From Pseudomonadota bacterium (lineage in GTDB: Bacteria > Pseudomonadota > Alphaproteobacteria > Rhizobiales > Aestuariivirgaceae), in the NCBI GenBank assembly GCA_963205315.1, contig CAUJIO010000042.1, forward strand, positions 1 to 32,893: DNA of 32,893 nt. The letters are read 5' to 3'. The notes beneath the pieces were generated by a model, which ran no database searches, was not told the DNA's origin, and saw nothing but the letters and a program-made list of their open reading frames with translations. This document shows, piece by piece, positions 1-7,100 of the stretch. How positions within the stretch are numbered: position 1 is the stretch's first letter; every line of letters starts with the position of its first letter. A program made the position numbers and the translations under genes.

Positions 1-1040
1 AACGACGTGATCGGCGCGATCTTGTCGCCGCTCCTGAGTGCATACCCGATGGCGATCGATTCCGGATTGCACGGCAACGGAATGATGTCGCCTTCGCCGA
101 AGGGCGTCTTGGCCTCGATGATCTTGCGGCGGATGTCGGAGAGCACGATGCGGTCCCTGGCCGGATCGAAATCTTCGTTCCGCCCGGCATCCTGGATGGG
201 CTGGAAGGTGATGCCGCGCACGCATTTCCACTGCAGGGCATAGTTGATGATCTCGCCCAGTTCGTCGTCGTTCTGGCCTTGCTTGACCACGACCACCAGC
301 GTGGTGGAAATCGATTCCCGTTCAAGGGCTTCCAGCGCCTGCCTGCGAATCCGGGTGAGGTCGGCGCCGCGCAGGTTCTTGTGAACTGAAGCCCTTAGCG
401 AGTCAAATTGCAGATAGACTTCAAAGCCCGGCGTGAAGGTCTTGAGCTGACTCACGAATTCCGGTTCCTGGGCGATGCGGATGCCATTGGTATTGAGCAT
501 CAGATGGCGGATCGGCCGGCGCTTGGCCGCTGCGAGAATGTCAAGGATCTGCGGGTGAATGGTCGGCTCGCCGCCCGAGATCTGCAACAGGTCGGGCTCG
601 CCTTCAGACGCCACCAGCGCATCCATCATCCGCTCGATCTCGGCCAGCGGGCGATGGGCGGTCTTCTGGGTCGAACTGTCTGCGAAGCATACCGGGCAGG
701 TCAAGTTGCACGCCTCGTTGACATCGATCAGCGCCAGGCAGGAATGCTGCTCATGGTCGGGGCACAGGCCGCAATCATAGGGACAGCCAAGTTCCGTGCG
801 GGTCTGGGGCGCCAGTGGCCGGTCTCCAGGTTTCAGATAGTCGTGGCAGAGCTTGTAGTAGCTGGCATCGGTGGAAACGAGCGCCTTCTCCACCCCATGC
901 GTTCTGCAGCGCTTGAGGTAATAGACATTGTTGCCTTCGATGATGATCTTGGCCGGCACCAGGGCCATGCAGGTGCCGCACATCGAAGTGGTCTGGCCAT
1001 AGAAGAGGTAGGGCGCGATCTTGCGGATGGGCGCGTTCAT
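1..1040 (-). CDS. Tes/MJ0619-like radical SAM enzyme (partial, C-terminus outside window)
   Basis: Translated by hand from the ATG at 1040; 346 codons are open to the window edge, so the C-terminus is missing. Cysteines occur in ordered groups: C21/C24 and C45 (a rubredoxin-like N-terminal knuckle, with K-R-C-R-T-H-G around C45), then C86, C90, C93 and C101 in a GCPYDCGLCPDHEQHSC stretch, then the radical SAM CxxxCxxC at C111, C115 and C118 (CNLTCPVCF). A SGGEP motif follows at 155-159. This order is that of the COG1964 family, which includes archaeal tetraether lipid synthase (Tes, MJ0619), a multi-cluster enzyme that couples lipid chains. The ATG overlaps the upstream stop as ATGA, so translation is probably coupled to two membrane protein genes. 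Family assignment is confident; a lipid substrate is inference from the family and the Lgt-like neighbour. Confidence 0.85.
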   Translation of the reverse strand, partial: MNAPIRKIAPYLFYGQTTSMCGTCMALVPAKIIIEGNNVYYLKRCRTHGVEKALVSTDASYYKLCHDYLKPGDRPLAPQTRTELGCPYDCGLCPDHEQHSCLALIDVNEACNLTCPVCFADSSTQKTAHRPLAEIERMMDALVASEGEPDLLQISGGEPTIHPQILDILAAAKRRPIRHLMLNTNGIRIAQEPEFVSQLKTFTPGFEVYLQFDSLRASVHKNLRGADLTRIRRQALEALERESISTTLVVVVKQGQNDDELGEIINYALQWKCVRGITFQPIQDAGRNEDFDPARDRIVLSDIRRKIIEAKTPFGEGDIIPLPCNPESIAIGYALRSGDKIAPITS

Positions 1041-1477
1041 GAGGCTGGTTCCTGCGAAGCGAAGAGATCGGCGGTCCAGTCCGGTCCCATGATGGCCAGC
1101 CCCACCGTCAGCAGCGACAGGATGCCGAACAGGCCAAGCACGGGGAAGCTCAGGCCCGCAAAGCCGATGAAGCCCGCCGCCCACAGCCCGCTCAGTGCCA
1201 TGAGGAGGCGCAACAAGATTTTGCCCTGCTCCCGCAGGCCGTTGCGCGCCTGCTCCACCGCATTGGCAAACAGGATGGTGAAAAGTCCCGAGAGGAAAAC
1301 CGGCAACACGAAGATGGCGATGATGATCCACATCAGGAATGCGAAGAATCCACCGTCCTCGATGTCGATCCAGCTGAACAGTATGTTCCATAAGAGCCAG
1401 ATCAGGGCACCCGTGGCCACCCCGCTTGCCACCTGCAGCCAGCCCAGAACCCGGCACCAGAAATCCGCCCGCGTCAT
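1037..1477 (-). CDS. small multi-spanning membrane protein, unknown function
   Basis: Encodes 146 residues starting MTRADFWCRVLG. The start is set by the ATGA overlap with the upstream stop codon; a longer in-frame version exists but would run deep into the preceding gene. I see about four hydrophobic segments: roughly residues 14-36, 44-70, 86-104 and 107-128. A short charged loop (ANAVEQARNGLREQGK) lies between the second and third. No catalytic motif or conserved domain is recognisable. Its stop overlaps the start of the radical SAM gene by the same ATGA arrangement, so the three genes are almost certainly one translationally coupled operon. A role as membrane anchor or partner of the radical SAM enzyme is inference only. 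Confidence 0.75.
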   Translation of the reverse strand: MTRADFWCRVLGWLQVASGVATGALIWLLWNILFSWIDIEDGGFFAFLMWIIIAIFVLPVFLSGLFTILFANAVEQARNGLREQGKILLRLLMALSGLWAAGFIGFAGLSFPVLGLFGILSLLTVGLAIMGPDWTADLFASQEPAS

Positions 1478-2175
1478 GCCGAGGCCTTCCTCCCGCTTAT
1501 CATGACGGCAGAATAGATCATGAGTCCCGCACAAATGAAATGGAACAGATTTAACAGATTTAACTGCGCCAGCACCGCCCCATAGGGCTTGAGGAACTCC
1601 CACAGGAAGCGCTGCGCGGCATAGGTCAGCACCAGCAGATAGAAGCCGTTGCGCATGAACATCGCATTGCGGCGGCCGATCAGTACCAGAGCCAACAGCA
1701 GGAATCCCGCCATTGTGAAGGACTCATAGAGCTGCACGGGATGGCGCAGAATGCCGTCGCCAAAGTCATGGCCCCAGGGCAGCGTGGTTGGTGTGCCGTA
1801 GGTCTGGTCGTCGAGGCCCGACAGGAAGCAGCCCCACCGCCCCACCATCACGCTGGTGGCAAAGGCCGGAACGAAAATGATCCCCGTCGATCCCCTGAGG
1901 CCTCGCCGTGCCTTGAAAATTTCGATGGCCGCAATGGCCCCCGCCAGCGCGCCGACGATGCTGCGGCCAATCCCCGGCAAACCCGTGAGCCAGAGATTGA
2001 GTGTCCCTGCTCCAAACCCGCCAATGACAGCACCCACCACCAGCGCAAGCGCATAGCCGATCCCCGCGGTCTCAATGACCTGCGCAGCACTGCTCAACCG
2101 CCAGCGATAGGCCAGCAAAGTCATTGTGAGGGCCGAGGCCGCGGCAAGAAGATCAAAAACGGTGTGAACGAACAT
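1474..2175 (-). CDS. Lgt-like (prolipoprotein diacylglyceryl transferase family) membrane protein, divergent
   Basis: 233 residues from the ATG at 2175 (MFVHTVFDLL); a TTG at 2205 would add ten residues but has no better ribosome site. Six to seven hydrophobic segments are visible. Lgt hallmarks are present in altered form: GRWGCF at 112-117 stands where Lgt has GRxGNFxNGE, RHPVQLYE at 144-151 is intact, and R189 and E193 (QRFLWEF) match the conserved Arg/Glu of Lgt helix 7. The Lgt HGG segment reads SIVGALAG, so the essential His appears lost, and the signature Asn is Cys116. The protein therefore belongs to the Lgt fold but probably does not perform standard phosphatidylglycerol-to-prolipoprotein transfer. 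First gene of a coupled operon ending in a Tes-like radical SAM enzyme; a role in handling a lipid substrate is inferred. Confidence 0.8.
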   Translation of the reverse strand: MFVHTVFDLLAAASALTMTLLAYRWRLSSAAQVIETAGIGYALALVVGAVIGGFGAGTLNLWLTGLPGIGRSIVGALAGAIAAIEIFKARRGLRGSTGIIFVPAFATSVMVGRWGCFLSGLDDQTYGTPTTLPWGHDFGDGILRHPVQLYESFTMAGFLLLALVLIGRRNAMFMRNGFYLLVLTYAAQRFLWEFLKPYGAVLAQLNLLNLFHFICAGLMIYSAVMISGRKASA

Positions 2176-2201
2176 GCGGCCGAAACTAGCGCATTGGGCG
2201 A

Positions 2202-2219
2202 GCAAGTGGAATCACTTGC
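2202..2219. promoter_or_regulatory. perfect 7-bp inverted repeat upstream of the Lgt-like operon
   Basis: GCAAGTG, spacer GAAT, CACTTGC. It lies 27-44 bases upstream of the ATG at 2175. A second inverted pair overlaps it: CTTGCG at 2215-2220 and CGCAAG at 2233-2238, flanking an A-run. The position and symmetry suit an operator for a dimeric regulator, or a 5'-UTR hairpin. No clear -35/-10 pair was found. Confidence 0.45.
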
Positions 2220-2262
2220 GATGCGAAAAATGCGCAAGATTCAAAGTGATCGAGCAACTTAT

Positions 2263-2282
2263 CGGCACTCAATTGAGCGCCG
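2263..2282. promoter_or_regulatory. 20-bp near-perfect palindrome centred on CTCAATTGAG
   Basis: The core CTCAATTGAG at 2268-2277 is self-complementary. It is extended by CGGC on the left and GCCG on the right with a single mismatched pair, and has no loop, which suits a protein operator better than an RNA hairpin. It lies about 90-105 bases upstream of the Lgt-like start and past the terminator at 2322-2348, so it most likely belongs to the promoter of the radical SAM operon. Confidence 0.4.
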
Positions 2283-2321
2283 GTTGCTCTAGGGTGAACG
2301 CGCGCCACCTGCCAGACAAAG

Positions 2322-2348
2322 TCATCGCCGGACCAGGTCCGGCGATGA
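2322..2348 (-). terminator. strong stem-loop, likely rho-independent terminator of the 125-residue gene
   Basis: An 11-bp perfect stem (TCATCGCCGGA paired with TCCGGCGATGA) closes a five-base loop CCAGG. On the minus strand it begins 16 bases after the stop at 2365 and is followed by CTTTGTCTGG, a weak T-rich tail. Its position directly behind the small membrane protein gene supports a terminator acting on minus-strand transcripts. Confidence 0.75.
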
Positions 2349-2364
2349 TCATGCAGGGTGAGCC

Positions 2365-2742
2365 CTATGCAGTTTTCAGCGCGGGCATTGCGTTCCAGGC
2401 AAACAGCAATGTGCCAGCCAGGAACCCGAATGAGGCCAGAGCCGTCACCGGTTCAAGCGCCTCGTTGCCGGCCAGCAGGAAGAACAGCGACACCACCAGC
2501 ACGACACCGCTGACGGCCTGCACCCAGAAATGCACAAGAGCCATGCGGCTTCCGCCGATGGCCGGGAACAGATGGTAGAAATATGCAAAGATCGCCGACA
2601 TCACCCATCCCGCCACCATCGTATGGGCATGAACCGGCATTTCCGAATGATCATGGCTGGCGGCCATGTAGATACCCAGCACCATGCCGCAAATGGCATA
2701 GGCGAGAGCAAGCATAAAAAAGAGTCGAGCAGCACCCTTCAT
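2365..2742 (-). CDS. small four-helix membrane protein with heme-copper-oxidase-like His motif
   Basis: 125 residues with four predicted membrane helices, at about 7-27, 39-60, 69-91 and 102-121. After helix 1 comes a His-rich patch (H30, H32, H38, H40), then HAHTMVAGWVMSAIFAYFYHLFP with H57 and the GW pair, and H71 opens helix 3. The HxH..GW...Y..FP pattern resembles one helix pair of heme-copper oxidase or nitric oxide reductase subunit I, but the protein is only about a quarter of that size and has no copper-B His pair. I would call it a subunit-I-like small protein of unknown function, possibly binding heme or copper. The start has a good GGGGAC ribosome site 7-12 bases upstream. It is followed by the terminator at 2322-2348. 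Confidence 0.7.
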   Translation of the reverse strand: MKGAARLFFMLALAYAICGMVLGIYMAASHDHSEMPVHAHTMVAGWVMSAIFAYFYHLFPAIGGSRMALVHFWVQAVSGVVLVVSLFFLLAGNEALEPVTALASFGFLAGTLLFAWNAMPALKTA

Positions 2743-2812
2743 CGTAAGTCCCCATTATCACTGTCGCCCCCCGGCGGAATCACATTAGTGCCATTGGGGC
2801 AAACCGCACACG

Positions 2813-2828
2813 AACTCAGCGTTGAGTT
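2813..2828. promoter_or_regulatory. inverted repeat AACTCA-GCGT-TGAGTT between kinase and small membrane protein genes
   Basis: A perfect 6-bp inverted repeat with a four-base spacer, extendable with imperfect flanks (GCAC/GTGTGC on the minus strand). It lies 71-86 bases upstream of the 125-residue gene's ATG and just past the kinase stop. It could be an operator for the small gene or a weak kinase terminator; there is no T-run, so an operator is slightly preferred. Confidence 0.3.
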
Positions 2829-2866
2829 GGTGCGAGGGAAATACAGTGTGAGGGTGGCGCCTGTGC

Positions 2867-4960
2867 CTAGTTCTGAAATTCCAGCGCGTCGCGGATGATC
2901 TTCTGAAGGTCCTCGCGGCGATATGGCTTCATGATGATGAAGCCTTCACGGAACCGCGGCTCCTCCTGGTGCACCATGGCGCCCTTGGGATAGCCCGACG
3001 TATGAACCACCTTCAGGTCCGGCCTGATGCCGCGCGCAGCTTGCGCGAGGTCGAAGCCATTGAGGCCGCCCGGCATGACCACGTCAGAGAACATCAGATC
3101 GATATCGGGATTCTCCTGCAGCTTGGCCAGCGCCTGAAGCCCATCCTCAGCCTCGATCACGTCATAGCCAAAGTCCTCGAGGAAACCGCAGGCCACGGCA
3201 CGCACCGCTTCCTGATCTTCGACGACGAGGATCTTGGGCAGCCGCGGCGCGGCCGGTTCGGGCGCTGCGGCAATCGTCTCGGCCTCGCCTGGCGCGATCA
3301 TTTGAGGTGCCACGCCCAGCACTTCCGGAATGGTTTCGCCTGCCGCGAACTTGCGCGGCAGATACATCTTCACCGCCGTCCCATGACCGACTTCGCTGTA
3401 GATGGCGATATGGCCACCAGACTGCTTGATGAAGCCATAGACCATGGAAAGCCCGAGCCCGGAGCCCTTGCCCTGCTCCTTTGTCGTGAAAAACGGCTGG
3501 AACACCTTTTCGAGCAGTTCCGACGACATGCCGGCACCGGTGTCTGACACGGCGACCATGACATAATGGCCGGGCATCACGTCGGCGTTCTTGTCGGCAT
3601 AGGCCTGATCGAGATAGACCGGCTGCGTCTCGATGGTCAGATGTCCGCCCCGCGGCATCGCATCGCGTGCGTTGATCGACAGATTGAGAATTGCGGATTC
3701 AAGCTGCGACGGATCGATGACCGCCATTGGCTCGCCCGCCATCATGTCGGCACGCAACTGGATCTGCTCTCCGATGGTGCGGGCGATCAAAGGCGCAATG
3801 CCACTGACCAGATCGTTGACCTTCACTTCGCGCGGCTCGAGTTCTTGCTTGCGCGCAAAGGCCAGCATCTGGCGGGTGAGGCCCGCCCCTTTCCGCGCTG
3901 CATCGATGGCTTCCGACAGCCGCTTGGTCGTGCGGTCGTCCGGCAGTTTGCCTTCGAGCAATTCGAGATTGCCGATGATGACAGTGAGCAGATTGTTGAA
4001 GTCATGCGCCAGGCCGCCGGTCAGTTGGCCGATGGCTTCCATCTTCTGCGCCCTCTGCAGTGATGATGCTGCCTGCTTCTTCTCGCTGGCATCGCTCACC
4101 TGAACGATAAGCTGTTCGATGGTGCCGGTCTCACTGCGCACCAGCGTGACATTCGTATCGGCCTGCAACACGCGGCCATCAGGCACCGCAAAGCGCAACT
4201 CCAGCCGGGCCGTATCCTTGCCGCCCTGCAGCAAGTCGCTCATCACCATGAGGAATCCGTTGCGGTCAGCGGGCAGGATCAGCTGATCGAGGGAGATGTC
4301 GGATGCGTCGCGCCCCATCAGTGTCCAGAAGGCCGCGTTGCCGAGGTTGATCTCGCCCGTCGGGCCGGCCAGCGCCATGCCATGCATGGCATGTTCAAAG
4401 GCACCCTTGAAGCGCTGATCGTCGACCACGGTCACCGGTTGCTCGACATTGACGGAGACCGGCTGGTCGATCAGGCAGACCGAGCGGTCGATGCGGCCCT
4501 TGTCGCCGCGATAGGCTGTCATCGACAGGAGGATCTGGGCAGGCGAGCCGTCGCGGCGGATCACCGTCAGCAACTCCGCACGGCAGGCGCCAGACTGGAA
4601 ATAGTTGGGGTAGATTTCCTGCACGAGGCGCGCACGTGACTCTGGCGCCAGGAATTCATTGAACGACCGGCCCTGCACCTCGTCTGGCGCATAGCCCATC
4701 GAAGCCGCCCACTGCTTGTTGACAGAGGTGATGCGGCCCTGCCCGTCCATGCAATGCAGCATGACCGGAAGATTGGCCAGCAACAGTTCATAGACCTTGC
4801 CGTTCTGGTCGGGAAAGAACGGCACCAGCGTCTCATGCCGGGCCTGAACCTGCGGCTTCTCAATCTTCCAGGCCGGTGCCGGAGCCGCCGCACCCGAGCG
4901 CAGTTCCTCCCACCCTGTGAAAGGCTGGTTCAGACTGGCGGAATTGACTGGCGGGTTCAT
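2867..4960 (-). CDS. soluble PAS-PAS hybrid sensor histidine kinase with C-terminal receiver
   Basis: 697 residues with no membrane helix, so a cytoplasmic sensor. PAS domain 1 is about 55-165 and PAS domain 2 about 182-292. The HisKA domain carries the phospho-acceptor H319 in GGLAHDFNNLL, the form found in NtrB/FixL/CckA-type kinases. The ATPase domain has N-box residues N426 and N430, G1 DTGAGM at 473-478 and G2 GKGSGLGL at 497-504. A Pro/Ala-rich linker (about 545-574) leads to a receiver at 576-693 with E581/D582, phospho-acceptor D626, T654 and K678. No PAS heme or flavin residue can be assigned from sequence alone. An AAAGGG ribosome site precedes the ATG. The 145-base gap upstream gives it its own promoter region. 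Its signal and output partner are unknown; no separate DNA-binding regulator lies beside it. Confidence 0.9.
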   Translation of the reverse strand: MNPPVNSASLNQPFTGWEELRSGAAAPAPAWKIEKPQVQARHETLVPFFPDQNGKVYELLLANLPVMLHCMDGQGRITSVNKQWAASMGYAPDEVQGRSFNEFLAPESRARLVQEIYPNYFQSGACRAELLTVIRRDGSPAQILLSMTAYRGDKGRIDRSVCLIDQPVSVNVEQPVTVVDDQRFKGAFEHAMHGMALAGPTGEINLGNAAFWTLMGRDASDISLDQLILPADRNGFLMVMSDLLQGGKDTARLELRFAVPDGRVLQADTNVTLVRSETGTIEQLIVQVSDASEKKQAASSLQRAQKMEAIGQLTGGLAHDFNNLLTVIIGNLELLEGKLPDDRTTKRLSEAIDAARKGAGLTRQMLAFARKQELEPREVKVNDLVSGIAPLIARTIGEQIQLRADMMAGEPMAVIDPSQLESAILNLSINARDAMPRGGHLTIETQPVYLDQAYADKNADVMPGHYVMVAVSDTGAGMSSELLEKVFQPFFTTKEQGKGSGLGLSMVYGFIKQSGGHIAIYSEVGHGTAVKMYLPRKFAAGETIPEVLGVAPQMIAPGEAETIAAAPEPAAPRLPKILVVEDQEAVRAVACGFLEDFGYDVIEAEDGLQALAKLQENPDIDLMFSDVVMPGGLNGFDLAQAARGIRPDLKVVHTSGYPKGAMVHQEEPRFREGFIIMKPYRREDLQKIIRDALEFQN

Positions 4961-5043
4961 GATGGCCCTTTCGGAATATCGTTACCATCATGTTTAGGAG
5001 GCCCGCAGTTAATGGACCCTTGCCTCGGTCCTGAAACTTGCAC

Positions 5044-5071
5044 CTTTGCTGCACACGCTTTCGCAGCAAAG
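5044..5071 (-). terminator. 9-bp stem-loop after the hydantoinase-family gene
   Basis: CTTTGCTGC and GCAGCAAAG form a perfect 9-bp stem around a ten-base loop. It begins 35 bases past the stop at 5106 and lies in the 145-base gap before the kinase gene. There is no U-tract on the minus strand, so it may be a factor-assisted terminator, a 3'-end stabiliser or an operator for the kinase promoter. Confidence 0.5.
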
Positions 5072-5105
5072 AACCCTATGGCTAAGAAGCGATTAACGCA
5101 GCCGT

Positions 5106-7094
5106 TCAGGCCGTTTCGGGACGCCCGATCGCCTCGGCGCGGACGAGCGCTTCCAGGATGCCATTGTCGTCCACGGCATCCGGCAAATGAGACTTGGTAA
5201 CACTCATCTGAACCTGCGGATCATGTGCCCCCATCTGCATCACGGCGGCGAGCGCGGCTTGTCGCGCGATCCCTTCTGCCGCCGCAAGTGCTGCGCTGCC
5301 CGATGTGAATGACTGCACGCCAGCGCCGCCGTGAACGCGGAACAAGCCACTGCCGTCGCCTTCGACCGCCACGCTCACCACGCTTGCGATGACCCCGGTG
5401 GCCGCACCCACCGCATTGGCGACATCGAAGAATGGCGGGAAAATCATCTCGCAATCCAGGCGCTTCGCCACTTCGCCGTAATAGACCTTGACCGGACCGC
5501 CGACCGCAACGACCGGCACGGTCGGCGACAGCGACACTTTGGCCAGGCCAAGGCTGCGCCGTCCGGAACACACGGAATCGATCAGTCCGTCTTCACCGAA
5601 ACTCTTGCCAAATGCCGTATCGAGGATCACTTTGGACGTCCGCCGAACGGTTTCGGACCACACGTCGCGGCAGAAAGCCTCGACCCGTTCCGCATCGCCC
5701 AGCCGCATGTCGCGGAACCGCACGATCAGCTTTGCGGCAATCCTGGCGGCCTCGCCTGGCCAGTTGTCCTGCAGGCCCAGCACATGTGCCGCATCCGACG
5801 GGGTAAAGCCGCCGGTCTGCACCAAACCCTTGCGTTTCAATGAGGCAAGGGCGCGCTGTGCAGCCGCGGAGACGGCGATCTTGCGGATCGGACGGGGACG
5901 TTCATCGACCAGCGCCAGAATTTCTGCCTCACGCGGGCTGACTTCGGCCGATAGTGTCTCGGCACCGGCTCCAAACGGCCGCAGGACAAATTTGCCATGC
6001 ATCGAGCCGCCATCGGTATCGGCGAGATCAGCCTCCAGCAAGGCAACGACTTCCGGGTAGCGCGACGCCAGCAGCGCAATCGGCGCCACCCGCTGCGGAC
6101 CGACATCGATCCGTCCATTGAGACCAATCGAAATCTCGCTGTCGCCACCCAGTCCGATGGTTTTGACGTCGATCGCCTTCACCATGGTGCGCCAGCCGCC
6201 CACTTCCGCGCCGTGCTCTGCCACCTGCGGCCGCCCATGGGCGAGCACGCCGAGATCGGTGGTGGTGCCGCCCATGTCGGACATGATGAAGTCCTTGCGG
6301 CCGCATAGCCACGAGGCACCAACCAGGCTGGCGGCGGGTCCTGACAGAACTGTCTCGATCGGCCTCAGCGCAACGCGTTCGGCCAGTGCCAGCGTGCCGT
6401 CGCCCTTGACGATCATCAGCGGGCAGGAAATGCCAAGCTCGGCCATCGAGCGCCGCACCGCCGAAATCAGCATCGAGACACGCGAGATCAGTCTCGCGTT
6501 CAGTACGGCCGTGAGTGCCCGTCGCGGCGCATCGAGCGCCGAGGTCAGCTCGGTCGACAAGGTCGCGGGCTTGCCCGTGATCCGCATGACGATGTCACGC
6601 GTCCTGTGTTCATGCGACGGGTTTCGCACCGCAAAGGCCGACGCGATGGCGAACGCATCGACCGGCATGGCGGCGACCGCAGTTTCAAGGGCCGCAACAT
6701 CGAGCGGGCACACCTCGTCACCGCTGTGGTTATGGCCGCCCGCAATCATCGCAATCGGCATGCCGGGAAATGCCTTGGCAATTCCGGTGCGCTCGGCCAT
6801 CGCCGGATCGAAGCCAATGAGGATGACACCCACGGCACTGCCATGGCCTTCGACCACGGCATTTGTTGCAAGCGTGGTTGACACCGAGACCAGCGAGATG
6901 TTCTCCGGCTTCAATCCTTGTGGCAAACGGGCCACGGCAGCGCGGATGGCCCCCGACACGCCAATCGACAGATCACCCTTGGTGGTGATCGATTTGGCCG
7001 ATGCCACGACCTTGTGGCCCTGCGCCTCGATGACGGCGGCGTCGGTGTAGGTGCCGCCGGTATCGACGCCGATGAGATAGGTCTTGCTGCTCAT
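5106..7094 (-). CDS. hydantoinase/oxoprolinase (HyuA-type) family ATPase-fold protein
   Basis: 662 residues, close to the usual length of N-methylhydantoinase A / HyuA subunits. The N-terminal hydantoinase domain starts with the phosphate-binding loop GVDTGGTYTD (9-18), a second glycine-rich loop DMGGTTTDLG lies at 273-282, and the long C-terminal half carries VAVGGP and a Gly-rich tail. These are ASKHA-type nucleotide-binding signatures of ATP-dependent ring-opening enzymes (hydantoins, 5-oxoproline) and acetone carboxylase subunits. Most such proteins work with a HyuB partner, which is absent here. The ATG lies only 6 bases after the malic enzyme stop and has no strong ribosome site, so it is probably cotranscribed and translationally coupled to maeB. 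The substrate cannot be deduced. Confidence 0.85.
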   Translation of the reverse strand: MSSKTYLIGVDTGGTYTDAAVIEAQGHKVVASAKSITTKGDLSIGVSGAIRAAVARLPQGLKPENISLVSVSTTLATNAVVEGHGSAVGVILIGFDPAMAERTGIAKAFPGMPIAMIAGGHNHSGDEVCPLDVAALETAVAAMPVDAFAIASAFAVRNPSHEHRTRDIVMRITGKPATLSTELTSALDAPRRALTAVLNARLISRVSMLISAVRRSMAELGISCPLMIVKGDGTLALAERVALRPIETVLSGPAASLVGASWLCGRKDFIMSDMGGTTTDLGVLAHGRPQVAEHGAEVGGWRTMVKAIDVKTIGLGGDSEISIGLNGRIDVGPQRVAPIALLASRYPEVVALLEADLADTDGGSMHGKFVLRPFGAGAETLSAEVSPREAEILALVDERPRPIRKIAVSAAAQRALASLKRKGLVQTGGFTPSDAAHVLGLQDNWPGEAARIAAKLIVRFRDMRLGDAERVEAFCRDVWSETVRRTSKVILDTAFGKSFGEDGLIDSVCSGRRSLGLAKVSLSPTVPVVAVGGPVKVYYGEVAKRLDCEMIFPPFFDVANAVGAATGVIASVVSVAVEGDGSGLFRVHGGAGVQSFTSGSAALAAAEGIARQAALAAVMQMGAHDPQVQMSVTKSHLPDAVDDNGILEALVRAEAIGRPETA

Positions 7095-7100
7095 GATTGA

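Noticed and set aside
408-1505. 365-codon plus-strand open frame at the left edge
   Set aside because: Covers the radical SAM and small membrane protein genes in antisense; no recognisable product, and the minus-strand reading has clear family motifs.
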